Below, piece after piece: positions 18,181 through 26,568 of a stretch of DNA of 53,837 nt (positions within the stretch are counted from its first letter, which is position 1; every line of letters starts with the position of its first letter). The stretch is taken from positions 1 to 53,837 of the forward strand of contig DHXP01000046.1 of the NCBI GenBank assembly GCA_002413745.1, written 5' to 3'. This DNA is from Flavobacterium sp. UBA5153. GTDB taxonomy: Bacteria; Bacteroidota; Bacteroidia; Flavobacteriales; Flavobacteriaceae. Both the position numbers and the translations under genes were made by a program. Below the pieces are notes generated by a model. It was not told where the DNA came from. It saw only the letters and a program-made list of their open reading frames with translations, and searched no databases.

Positions 18181-18552
18181 ATGCTAAAAAACAATCGATT
18201 TTCTTATTTCATTATAATAGTTTCTGTAATCATACTTGGTATATTATCTAGAAATATTGATGGTATTCCAACGTTTTTTGGAGACACCCTATATGCTGTT
18301 ATGGTTTATTATTGTATGCGGTTCCTCCTTATAAATAATAGTTTTGTAAAGACAATAATACTTGCTTTAGTTTTTTGTTTTTGCATTGAGTTCCTTCAAC
18401 TTTATAGAGCCGAATGGATTTTAGCAATTCGAAGAACTCCGCTAGGTCACTATGCAATGGGACAAGGCTTTCTTTGGAGCGATTTGATTTATTATATTCT
18501 TGGAATTATAATTGCTTTTTTGATTGATTTCAGTTTGGTTAAAAAAAATTAA
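18181..18552 (+). CDS. DUF2809 family membrane protein
   Basis: 123 residues with about four membrane helices and the family signatures ILSRNIDGIPTFFGDTLYAV and EFLQLYRAEWILAIRRT with GQGFLWSDLIYY. The function of DUF2809 is unknown. It begins 6 bp after sdaA and is co-directional. It lies between the sdaA stop and a second short copy of the sdaA tail, so it looks like a later insertion into the sdaA 3' region. It is more AT-rich than sdaA. Confidence 0.85.
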   Translation: MLKNNRFSYFIIIVSVIILGILSRNIDGIPTFFGDTLYAVMVYYCMRFLLINNSFVKTIILALVFCFCIEFLQLYRAEWILAIRRTPLGHYAMGQGFLWSDLIYYILGIIIAFLIDFSLVKKN

Positions 18553-18571
18553 TATTACCAATCTTCAATTA

Positions 18572-18589
18572 AACATGGCTGATTGTTAA
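18572..18589 (+). pseudogene. Remnant of the sdaA 3' end
   Basis: Eighteen bases read Asn-Met-Ala-Asp-Cys-stop, the same five residues and stop as the real sdaA end (18157-18174), with two synonymous changes. It lies just before the bidirectional terminator that would have served sdaA. It is short, so chance cannot be fully excluded, but the location makes a remnant likely. Confidence 0.5.
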
Positions 18590-18617
18590 GAAGATATTTT
18601 GTCGCAGTTTACAGCAA

Positions 18618-18672
18618 AAAAATCAGATTTCAGTCAAGATGTTTACCATTCTTAATCTGAAATCTGATTTTT
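18618..18672. terminator. Bidirectional intrinsic terminator between DUF2809/sdaA and kup
   Basis: A perfect 16-bp stem (18618-18633 with 18657-18672, core ATCAGATTTCAG) and a 23-base loop, with A-run and T-run flanks. It lies between converging genes and can end transcripts from both sides. Confidence 0.75.
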
Positions 18673-18688
18673 ATTTGCCCTGTCAAAT

Positions 18689-20623
18689 CTACTTCCTTTC
18701 CAATTCCAATTTTGCAATGGGTTGATAAACGATGGGTACTTCTTCAATTTCAACATCACTTTTGTCCAATCCGTAGGCTCTCGTGTCAGAAAGTGACCAA
18801 TGTTTCAGCAAATAATAGGAATTCAATAAAAATCCTTCTTTTACTGAAAATTCATTTTCGACAGACAAGAATTTTTCTAAAATAATGAATTTGAAATCGG
18901 GTTCCGAATTATATTTTGTAGAACCATCCGGACGAATATGCAAATTTAATTCTTTGTTTTTAACCAAATCTTGAACTATTTTCTTGAAATACAACTCCAC
19001 TTTTGGCTGAATTCTAAAACCAACATTGAGAACAATTTTGATTACTTTGTCATCTAATAATTCGATAACTTCATAATTCAAAGTAAAAGGGTCATTGGTT
19101 CTATTGATATGAAAAAACCAGTAAACATCAGCTCTTTTCGGTTTTTTGGAAAAAATGGATTTCAATATTTTTTCTTCTATTTCGTAATTTCTATCCGCTT
19201 TTGACAAGTAAATTAAATGGGTGGCATATTTAGGAATACTGTCGTCATTGCTCAGTTCCTCAAGCTGTTGAGTATGTTCAACTAAATTAGTGAACCTCAG
19301 GAATTTATTATTCGTTTTTCTTGCATAATACCATACATACATCGTCATGAAAATGAAAAGCTCAAAAAACAGGAACATCCAACGTTGTTTAATTTTTATG
19401 ATATTGGCAATGAAAAAGGCTATTTCAATAACACCGAAAGCCGTTATAATTACACCTATCAAAACCCTGTTTAATTTTTTAACATAAATCAAATAATAAT
19501 TTAAAAGCACCGTTGTCATCAGCATCGCTACAGTTATCGAAAAACCGTAAGCCGCCTCCATATTTGAGGAATTTTTAAAATACAAAATCATCAAAATACA
19601 GCCAAACCAAAGAATAGTATTTATAGATGGTATATATATTTGTCCTTTTAAATTGGTTGGATTTTTCATTGTTACGCGAGGCCAGAAATTGAGCGACATC
19701 GCTTCATTAATTAAAGTATAGGAACCGCTTATCAATGCTTGAGAGGCAATAACTGCAGCAAATGTGGCGATTATTACTCCCGAAAAAAGAAACCATTGGG
19801 GCATAATGGTAAAAAACGGATTTCTCCCTTCAAGAAATGTATTTCCTTGAGTCATCAGCCAAGCCGCCTGTCCTAAATAATTGATAACCAAGGATATTTT
19901 AACAAAAATCCAAGTGATTCTGATGTTCTTTTTCCCGCAATGCCCCAAATCTGAATACAACGCTTCGGCACCAGTGGTACATAAAAAAACGGCACCCAAC
20001 AGCCAAAAACCGTGGGGATATTCAACCAATAATTCATAGGCATACATTGGGTTCAATGCACTGAAAATTGCTGGATGTTCCAATATTTGAATAGATCCCA
20101 AGACAAAAAGCATCGAAAACCAAACCACCATGGCCGGGCCAAAAAAGAAACCCACTTTTTGAGTTCCAAACCTTTGAAAAAAGAACAATCCCGATAAAAT
20201 AACAATTACTATTGGAAGTATCGGAATACCGGGAACCACATCTCCCAAACCCTCAACGGCTGAAGCCACAGAAATAGGAGGAGTAATAATTCCGTCAGCC
20301 AAAAGTGTCGTTGCACCAAGAATTGTCGGGATTACCAGTTTTCCTTTTCCAAAACGTTTTACCAAAGCATAAAGTGAAAAAACTCCGCCTTCACCGTGAT
20401 TATCTGCCGAAAGTGTCAATAAAACATATTTGATTGTTGTTTGAAAAGTAAGCGTCCAAAAAATACAGGAAACGCCTCCGTAAACGAGTAATTTTGATAT
20501 TTCCCTATCTTTAATAATGGCTTTCATTACATATAAAGGACTTGTTCCAATGTCACCATAGATAATTCCCAAGGCTACTAAAAGCGATGCAGCAGTGACT
20601 TTTTGAAGGGTAGATTTGTTCAT
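18689..20623 (-). CDS. kup: Kup/HAK/KT-family potassium uptake protein
   Basis: Proton-coupled K+ importer of 644 residues. The first helix carries the family motif GIIYGDIGTSPLYVMKAI (residues ~19-36). Further signatures are FQTTIKYVLLTLSADNHGEGG and GAEALYSDLGHCGKKNIRI. About twelve helices reach residue ~430, followed by a cytosolic tail of ~210 residues. It is the last gene of a minus-strand run with a KdpD-like kinase and KdpE-like regulator, separated from the regulator by 100 bp. Regulation of kup by that pair is inferred. Confidence 0.94.
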   Translation of the reverse strand: MNKSTLQKVTAASLLVALGIIYGDIGTSPLYVMKAIIKDREISKLLVYGGVSCIFWTLTFQTTIKYVLLTLSADNHGEGGVFSLYALVKRFGKGKLVIPTILGATTLLADGIITPPISVASAVEGLGDVVPGIPILPIVIVILSGLFFFQRFGTQKVGFFFGPAMVVWFSMLFVLGSIQILEHPAIFSALNPMYAYELLVEYPHGFWLLGAVFLCTTGAEALYSDLGHCGKKNIRITWIFVKISLVINYLGQAAWLMTQGNTFLEGRNPFFTIMPQWFLFSGVIIATFAAVIASQALISGSYTLINEAMSLNFWPRVTMKNPTNLKGQIYIPSINTILWFGCILMILYFKNSSNMEAAYGFSITVAMLMTTVLLNYYLIYVKKLNRVLIGVIITAFGVIEIAFFIANIIKIKQRWMFLFFELFIFMTMYVWYYARKTNNKFLRFTNLVEHTQQLEELSNDDSIPKYATHLIYLSKADRNYEIEEKILKSIFSKKPKRADVYWFFHINRTNDPFTLNYEVIELLDDKVIKIVLNVGFRIQPKVELYFKKIVQDLVKNKELNLHIRPDGSTKYNSEPDFKFIILEKFLSVENEFSVKEGFLLNSYYLLKHWSLSDTRAYGLDKSDVEIEEVPIVYQPIAKLELERK

Positions 20624-20723
20624 TTTAAATTTAATTTTAAGATAATTTTGTTGGCATGGAAATCCTTATCACAATGATTTGAACCACTATAATTACATCC
20701 ATTTTGAAAAAATAATTAATTTT

Positions 20724-21410
20724 TTAATCCATATTAAAGCGGTAACCCACTCCGGATTCTGTTATGATAAATTTGGGTCTATTTGGATCTTCTTCAATTT
20801 TTTTGCGGAGTTGGGCCACGAAAACGCGTAAGTATTGTGTTTGATCTGAATAACTGTTTCCCCACACCTGTTTCAGCAAATATTGATGTGTCAGAACTCT
20901 CCCTTCATTCTTTACTAAAATGGAAAGCAAATTATATTCGGTTGTGGTAAGTTTTAGAATTTCATTTTTTAACTTGACAATTCTCGAAGTAAAATCAATA
21001 AAAACATCCCCAAACTCGACTAGGGGTTCATTTTCGTGCTGAATTAAATTACGCAATGCGGTTCGAATTCTTGCCAACAATTCTTGCGTTCTGAATGGCT
21101 TTGACAAATAATCATTGGCTCCGTTATCAAGTGCTTTTACAATTTCGTCTTCGGTGTTTTTCACTGTTAAAATTAGGATAGGATTTTTATACCATTCTCT
21201 CAGTCGTTTTAAAACAACTTGTCCGTCTTCGTCTGGCAAACCCAAATCCAGAATGATTAAATCCGGTTGATGATTTGCAGCTAGCGACAAACCTTCTTTT
21301 GCATTTACGGCAAAAATAGTTTCGTATCCATTTGAATCTAAAGCAATTTCAAGCAGCCTCCTGATTTGGACTTCATCATCTATGATTAATATTTTGGCTG
21401 AATTATTCAT
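20724..21410 (-). CDS. KdpE-like OmpR-family response regulator
   Basis: 228 residues. The receiver has Asp11-Asp12 and phospho-acceptor Asp55 (LIILDLGLPDEDG). The C-terminal winged helix includes LTTTEYNLLSILVKNEGRVL and ITESGVGYRF. The closest described type is KdpE. It overlaps the kinase gene by 8 bp, so the two are translated together. No kdpFABC genes are in the window; the next gene is kup, the probable target. Confidence 0.92.
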   Translation of the reverse strand: MNNSAKILIIDDEVQIRRLLEIALDSNGYETIFAVNAKEGLSLAANHQPDLIILDLGLPDEDGQVVLKRLREWYKNPILILTVKNTEDEIVKALDNGANDYLSKPFRTQELLARIRTALRNLIQHENEPLVEFGDVFIDFTSRIVKLKNEILKLTTTEYNLLSILVKNEGRVLTHQYLLKQVWGNSYSDQTQYLRVFVAQLRKKIEEDPNRPKFIITESGVGYRFNMD

Positions 21411-22515
21411 TTGAGATATCTTTGGTATTCATAATTAATGCTGGGAATCTAATTTTAAAAACAGAACCACCTTCCTCGCCATTTTCTAATGTTATTGTGC
21501 CGTTTTGGGCTTCAACAAAACCTTTTACGATAGATAATCCAAGTCCTGTTCCACCCGTTTTTGAATTTTGTAATCTATAAAACTTATCAAATACTTTGTC
21601 GATTTCTTCTACAGGGAAACCGTTTCCATCGTCGGCAATTGTTATCACGCAAGGCATTGATTTTTCTGGATTGTATTCAAAATCAACATTTGGATTGTAT
21701 TCCACTTTGATTTCAATTTTGGCTCCCTTTGGCGTATATTGTGAAGCATTAAAAATCAAATTATAAATAATTTGTTCCGTCAAACCATAATCTAATTTGA
21801 AAAGAGGCAAATTTTCATTGACATTAACTACGATTTTATGAAACTGCAAATCATCTTTTAGGTTATCTAAAACATTATAAATCAATTCTTTTAAATCACA
21901 CCAATCCATTTTTGGCTGTATTACTCCCGATTCTAGTCTGGACATGTTCAATAAATTCTCCACTTGATGATTTAATCGTAAGGATGCTTTTTCGATTTCT
22001 GAATATAATTTTTGCTTATTTTCATCGGAAATAGTTATGGTTTTGCTTTGTATGGTATCTATTGCACCCATAATTGTAGAAATGGGTGTGCGCAATTCAT
22101 GTGATAATGAATCTAACAACGCATTATAGAGTTTCATTGTACTCACCCTAACCTCTTTTATTTGCAATATTTTTTCTGCCTTTCTGATTTTATGGGTTAA
22201 AACTCCATTAATGAGGGCTATCAGAAAGAATAAAAACAATAATAAGGTATCTTCTGCACTATTAATATGAAATGTATAATACGGTTCTATGAAGAAAAAA
22301 TTTAAAATTAATGCACTTAAAACAGCACTTATTAACACCGGAAGAATATCTAAAAACATGGCTAATAAAGAAACTACGACCAATAATAAATAACCAACAA
22401 CTTTATGTTCCAGGTAATTTCTGGTAAACAAACATAGTGAAGCAACAATACTTACCGACAAGAGGCTTATTAAATATTGATTTTTTATTTTTATTTGACT
22501 TAAAATACTTTTCAC
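21403..22515 (-). CDS. KdpD-like sensor histidine kinase with DUF4118, lacking the N-terminal sensor
   Basis: 370 residues. Four membrane helices (about 12-105) form the DUF4118 region with the marker FFFIEPYYTFHI. HisKA follows with His139 (DSLSHELRTPIST), then the ATPase domain with NLIFNASQYTPKG, DDGNGFP and GGTGLGLSIVKG. Full-length KdpD has ~900 residues with N-terminal KdpD and Usp domains; these are absent here, so it matches only the membrane and kinase half. It is first in the kinase-regulator-kup run. The input may be potassium or turgor, but this is inferred. Confidence 0.88.
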   Translation of the reverse strand: MKSILSQIKIKNQYLISLLSVSIVASLCLFTRNYLEHKVVGYLLLVVVSLLAMFLDILPVLISAVLSALILNFFFIEPYYTFHINSAEDTLLLFLFFLIALINGVLTHKIRKAEKILQIKEVRVSTMKLYNALLDSLSHELRTPISTIMGAIDTIQSKTITISDENKQKLYSEIEKASLRLNHQVENLLNMSRLESGVIQPKMDWCDLKELIYNVLDNLKDDLQFHKIVVNVNENLPLFKLDYGLTEQIIYNLIFNASQYTPKGAKIEIKVEYNPNVDFEYNPEKSMPCVITIADDGNGFPVEEIDKVFDKFYRLQNSKTGGTGLGLSIVKGFVEAQNGTITLENGEEGGSVFKIRFPALIMNTKDISNE

Positions 22516-22618
22516 AATAATTACTTGTTTTTAATGGTACAAAGTTAAATGATACGATGTAAGTATTTTATAATATAACACGACTTGATATAAAGATTTT
22601 ATAAAGATATTATGATTG

Positions 22619-22648
22619 TTTGATTTATGTTTAATTTGACTAATTTTA
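22619..22648 (+). promoter_or_regulatory. Probable promoter of panB
   Basis: TTTG at 22619-22622, 18 bases, then TAATTTTA at 22641-22648, one base from TAnnTTTG. It lies 38 bp before the panB ATG in the divergent gap with the kinase gene. Confidence 0.4.
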
Positions 22649-22686
22649 CACTTTTATTCCTAAATCTTAATTCCTAAATATATAGA

Positions 22687-23505
22687 ATGTCTGCATCAAA
22701 AAAAGATTATAAAAGAATTACCACAAAGTCATTAAGCGAAATGAAAGCCGACGGAGAAAAAATTTCCATGCTTACTGCTTATGATTATACCATGGCAAAA
22801 ATCGTTGATATAGCTGGTGTTGATGTGATATTAGTTGGAGATTCGGCTTCGAATGTTATAGCTGGACATGAAACGACTTTGCCCATTACTTTAGATCAGA
22901 TGATTTATCATGCCTCATCAGTAGTAAGAGCAGTTGAAAGAGCGCTTGTTGTGGTTGATTTGCCTTTTGGAAGTTACCAGTCTGACCCAAAAGAAGCGTT
23001 ACGTTCTGCCATAAGAATTATGAAGGAAAGTGGTGGACACGCCGTGAAATTGGAAGGAGGAAGTGAAGTTAAAGAGTCAATTAAAAGAATATTGAATGCC
23101 GGAATTCCCGTTATGGGACATTTGGGTTTGACCCCACAATCTATTTATAAATTCGGAACATACACCGTTCGTGCCAAAGAAGAAGAAGAAGCCAAAAAAT
23201 TAATGGAAGACGCCAAGCTTTTAGAAAAATTGGGTTGCTTTGCAATAGTTATCGAAAAAATTCCTGCACATTTAGCCGAAAAAGTGGCCCAAAGTATTTC
23301 TATTCCCGTAATAGGGATTGGAGCTGGTGGTGGCGTTGATGGTCAAGTTTTGGTCATTCACGATATGCTGGGAATGAATAATGAGTTTAGTCCACGATTT
23401 TTGCGTCGCTATATGAATTTGTATGAAGGGATGACAACTGCCATCAGCCAATATGTTGCTGACGTAAAATCAAGTGACTTTCCAAATGAGAAAGAACAGT
23501 ATTAA
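22687..23505 (+). CDS. panB: 3-methyl-2-oxobutanoate hydroxymethyltransferase
   Basis: First committed step of pantothenate and coenzyme A synthesis: adds a hydroxymethyl group from methylene-tetrahydrofolate to alpha-ketoisovalerate. 272 residues form a TIM barrel with the family blocks [44 protein letters not shown] and the catalytic Glu in [11 protein letters not shown]. The length is typical. The gene stands alone, opposite the KdpD-like gene. An AT-rich hairpin follows it, before the GT2 gene. Confidence 0.96.
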   Translation: MSASKKDYKRITTKSLSEMKADGEKISMLTAYDYTMAKIVDIAGVDVILVGDSASNVIAGHETTLPITLDQMIYHASSVVRAVERALVVVDLPFGSYQSDPKEALRSAIRIMKESGGHAVKLEGGSEVKESIKRILNAGIPVMGHLGLTPQSIYKFGTYTVRAKEEEEAKKLMEDAKLLEKLGCFAIVIEKIPAHLAEKVAQSISIPVIGIGAGGGVDGQVLVIHDMLGMNNEFSPRFLRRYMNLYEGMTTAISQYVADVKSSDFPNEKEQY

Positions 23506-23517
23506 CTTTTAATTAAA

Positions 23518-23536
23518 GTTAAAATGTAATTTTAAC
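23518..23536 (+). terminator. Weak AT-rich hairpin after panB
   Basis: GTTAAAAT and ATTTTAAC arms with a three-base loop, followed by TGTATTTTTG. The stem is weak, so it may only attenuate read-through into the GT2 gene. Confidence 0.35.
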
Positions 23537-23569
23537 TGTATTTTTGACAAAAAATAAAACAATAGTTAT

Positions 23570-24343
23570 ATGTTACCAATACCTAATACCACCATTATTA
23601 TACCTTGTTATAATGAAGAAAAAGGTATTTCAAATAGTGAATATTCCAATTTTTTGGAAAATAATCCAGAGGCATTTATTTGTTTTGTAAATGATGGTTC
23701 CACAGATAATACCTTGGAAATTCTAAATGTTTTAAAGTCAAAACACGAAACTCAAATTCACATTCTTTCTTTGGAAAAAAATTCGGGCAAAGCTGAAGCC
23801 GTTAGAGTGGGAATAAATTATTGCAACATAAACTTCAAACACCAATACATTGGTTATCTCGATGCTGATTTAGCAACGACATTAGAAGAATTTATTGAAC
23901 TCCGGAATCATTTGCAAGGGGAAATAATCTTTAGTTTTGGTTCACGAATCAGGAAAATTGGTTCTACGATTGAACGTGAAAACAGTCGGTTTTTGATAGG
24001 AAGAGTCGTGGCCACTTTTATTTCTAACATACTTGACATCAAAGTTTATGACACGCAATGCGGCAGTAAACTTTTTACAAAAGAGATCTCGGAGGAGTTG
24101 TTCCAAAAAGAATTCATATCAAAATGGTTGTTTGACGTGGAAATATTTTACAGGATGATTCATATTTTCGGGAAGGAAAAAGCCATAAAAAAAATGCACG
24201 AAGTTCCACTGAAATTATGGATCGAAAAGGGAGATTCTAAAGTAAAAGCAACCTATTTTTTTAAGCTTTGGCTTGATTTATTTGAAATTAGCCGAAAATA
24301 TAAAAAAATAGCAAAGAATAAATCTAACCCAAACTTACAGTAA
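23570..24343 (+). CDS. Family 2 glycosyltransferase (polyprenyl/dolichyl-phosphate sugar synthase-like)
   Basis: 257 residues, a GT-A fold enzyme resembling dolichyl-phosphate glucosyl/mannosyltransferases. TIIIPCYNEEKGI (8-20) and VNDGSTDNTLEIL (40-52) bind the nucleotide sugar. The DxD metal motif is Asp98-Ala-Asp100 (YLDADLATT). TQCGSKLFTK is the usual acceptor-side motif of this branch. No C-terminal membrane helices are present, so it acts at the cytosolic face. The stop touches the start of the next gene, a GT39-type glycosyltransferase. A natural reading is that this enzyme loads a sugar on a polyprenyl phosphate and the next one uses it outside. Confidence 0.85.
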   Translation: MLPIPNTTIIIPCYNEEKGISNSEYSNFLENNPEAFICFVNDGSTDNTLEILNVLKSKHETQIHILSLEKNSGKAEAVRVGINYCNINFKHQYIGYLDADLATTLEEFIELRNHLQGEIIFSFGSRIRKIGSTIERENSRFLIGRVVATFISNILDIKVYDTQCGSKLFTKEISEELFQKEFISKWLFDVEIFYRMIHIFGKEKAIKKMHEVPLKLWIEKGDSKVKATYFFKLWLDLFEISRKYKKIAKNKSNPNLQ

Positions 24344-25765
24344 ATGATTTCAAAAAAATTGAAAAACAACTCCTATATTCTATACATTTCCGTAATACTT
24401 ATCGCATTTTTTAGATTGTTGTTGACAGCAACAATTCCTTTATTGGATAAAACTGAGGCAAGATATGCCGAAATTGCAAGAATTATGCAAGAAACAAACC
24501 AATGGATTGTTTTACAAATAGATTATGGAATTCCATTTTGGGCAAAACCACCCTTATCCACTTGGCTATCTGCAGGAAGTTTTGCTGTTTTTGGAGTAAA
24601 TGAATTTGCCGCAAGATTCCCTTCTTTTTTATTAAGCATTCTATTAATAATTATTACAGGAAAAATTGCGAAAAAGAGCGGGATTTCTTTTTATTTGCCA
24701 GGTTTTATTTTATTGACCATGCCTGAATTCTTAATCCATACAGGCGTTGTTTCAACAGATACAACTCTGGAATTTTGTGTTGCGATAATGATGATTTCCT
24801 TTTGGCAAACTATGAAAAGTGAGAGAAAAACCTATTGGAATTATGTGTTTTTTGTTGCGTTAGGATTTGGATTATTGGCAAAAGGGCCATTAATAATTGT
24901 ACTTACTTTTCCACCACTTTTTTTATGGTGTTGTTTGGATATCAAAAGATTTCGGGAACTGTTTTCTAAATTTTCGATAATCATCGGAATTCTTATAACA
25001 GCAATAATTGCCATTCCTTGGTATTATTTTGCAGAGCAAGAAACACCCGGTTTTCTCGATTATTTCATAGTGGGAGAACACTACAAACGCTTTGTAGAAC
25101 CTGGCTGGAAAGGCGATTTATACGGCAGTGGTCACTCTCAACCAAAAGGAATGATCTGGGCTTTTATGCTCGTTTTTGGACTTCCGTGGATGCAAATTGT
25201 GTTGTATAAATTATGGAAAACAAGAAAAACAATATTCAAAAATAGCTGGGTTTCATTCTTGGTTTTATGGATGCTCTGGACTCCCCTATTTTTCACGCTT
25301 TCTAAAAATATTCTGCATACTTATATGCTTCCAGTAGCAATCCCAATAATGTTTTTAATCGTTTATTGGTGGGAAGATTTTACAAAAAAGAAACTGATAA
25401 TTCGCATTGCACTGATTTTTCCAGCTATAGTATTTATTGCTTATTTTGCATTATTTGCCACGGGAAAATTAGATTATTATATGAATTCCGATAAGTATCT
25501 TTTGGAAAATCTAAATGCCAAAAACGAAAAAAAACAAATACCGTTGTATTATTGGAAAGAAAAAAATTATTCGGGGCAATTTTATACGAATGGCAAAGCC
25601 AAAGTTCTAAAATCCGAAGTGGAATTGGATTCCATTTTAAGTTTGAACAAAAAGATATTTTTCGTAATTCCAACGAAAAACGAACAAGAAATCCCCAAAA
25701 AATATTTCGAAAAAATGAATTTGGCGGAAAGCAATTATAAAACCTCCATTTTTGTAACCAAATAA
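24344..25765 (+). CDS. ArnT/PMT-like GT39 glycosyltransferase, integral membrane
   Basis: 473 residues and about ten to twelve membrane helices. The first periplasmic loop has the acidic motif DKTEARYAEIARIM, followed by FWAKPPLSTWLSAGSFAVFG, both hallmarks of ArnT-type enzymes that take a sugar from a lipid carrier. A short periplasmic domain closes the protein. Translation is coupled to the GT2 gene (0 bp between stop and start). Candidate acceptors are lipid A, other surface glycans or proteins; the sequence does not tell. Confidence 0.87.
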   Translation: MISKKLKNNSYILYISVILIAFFRLLLTATIPLLDKTEARYAEIARIMQETNQWIVLQIDYGIPFWAKPPLSTWLSAGSFAVFGVNEFAARFPSFLLSILLIIITGKIAKKSGISFYLPGFILLTMPEFLIHTGVVSTDTTLEFCVAIMMISFWQTMKSERKTYWNYVFFVALGFGLLAKGPLIIVLTFPPLFLWCCLDIKRFRELFSKFSIIIGILITAIIAIPWYYFAEQETPGFLDYFIVGEHYKRFVEPGWKGDLYGSGHSQPKGMIWAFMLVFGLPWMQIVLYKLWKTRKTIFKNSWVSFLVLWMLWTPLFFTLSKNILHTYMLPVAIPIMFLIVYWWEDFTKKKLIIRIALIFPAIVFIAYFALFATGKLDYYMNSDKYLLENLNAKNEKKQIPLYYWKEKNYSGQFYTNGKAKVLKSEVELDSILSLNKKIFFVIPTKNEQEIPKKYFEKMNLAESNYKTSIFVTK

Positions 25766-25782
25766 AGAAGCAACAATAGTTG

Positions 25783-26481
25783 ATGAAAATACTATCTGAC
25801 AAGAATAACTTACAAATCCTGCTCGAAGACAATCATATTATCGTGGTTAACAAGCGTGTGGGAGATATTGTGCAAGGCGACAAAACGGGTGATAAACCAC
25901 TATCCGATGTTGTGAAAGAATACATCAAAGACAAATACAACAAGCCCGGAGATGTTTTTCTGGGAGTCGTGCATAGATTGGACAGGCCAACAACCGGAAT
26001 AGTAGTTTTTGCCAGAACCAGTAAAGCATTAGTGCGGTTGAATGAATTGTTCAAAAATAGGGAAACCCAAAAAACCTATTGGGCAATCGTAAAAAACAAG
26101 CCTTTAAAATCCGAAGACAAACTCGTTCATTTTATGAAAAGAAACGAGAAAAACAATACTTCAAAAGCACATAGTAAGGAAGTTACCGATAGTAAAATTG
26201 CCAGTTTAGATTATAAAATTATCAAAGAACTCAACAACTATTTTGCCTTGGAAATCAATCTTCATACAGGAAGACATCACCAAATTAGAGCGCAACTTTC
26301 GGCTATCGGGTCACCCATAAAAGGCGATTTGAAATACGGTTTCGATCGCAGTAATCTCGATGGAGGCATTCATCTTCATGCCAGAAAATTAGTCTTCATA
26401 CATCCCGTTTCCAAAGAAAATATCATAATTGTCGCCCCAGTTCCAAATGATGTGATTTGGAATACATTGAGTGAAATATAA
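25783..26481 (+). CDS. RluA-family 23S rRNA/tRNA pseudouridine synthase
   Basis: Isomerises uridine to pseudouridine in structural RNA. The catalytic motif is HRLDR at residues 64-68 (Asp67), preceded by ILLEDNHIIVVNKRVG and followed by YWAIVKN and INLHTGRHHQIRAQLSAIG. There is no S4 domain at the N-terminus, so it resembles the short RluA/RluD-like forms. The ATG at 25783 is chosen; a TTG one codon earlier is also in frame. It begins 17 bp after the GT39 stop. The target uridine cannot be assigned. Confidence 0.92.
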   Translation: MKILSDKNNLQILLEDNHIIVVNKRVGDIVQGDKTGDKPLSDVVKEYIKDKYNKPGDVFLGVVHRLDRPTTGIVVFARTSKALVRLNELFKNRETQKTYWAIVKNKPLKSEDKLVHFMKRNEKNNTSKAHSKEVTDSKIASLDYKIIKELNNYFALEINLHTGRHHQIRAQLSAIGSPIKGDLKYGFDRSNLDGGIHLHARKLVFIHPVSKENIIIVAPVPNDVIWNTLSEI

Positions 26482-26536
26482 TTAAAATTTGTTTAAATAA
26501 TAACAATTCCCTTTATAATAAATTGACATATTTAAT

Positions 26537-26544
26537 TACATTTG
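26537..26544 (+). promoter_or_regulatory. Bacteroidota -7 box upstream of the DUF5723 gene
   Basis: TACATTTG fits TAnnTTTG exactly. A TTTA about 21 bases upstream (26512-26515) may serve as a poor -33. Because an in-frame ATG at 26542 overlaps this box, the real start should be the next one, at 26569. Confidence 0.5.
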
Positions 26545-26568
26545 GAACATCAAAAAAAACCTACTATT

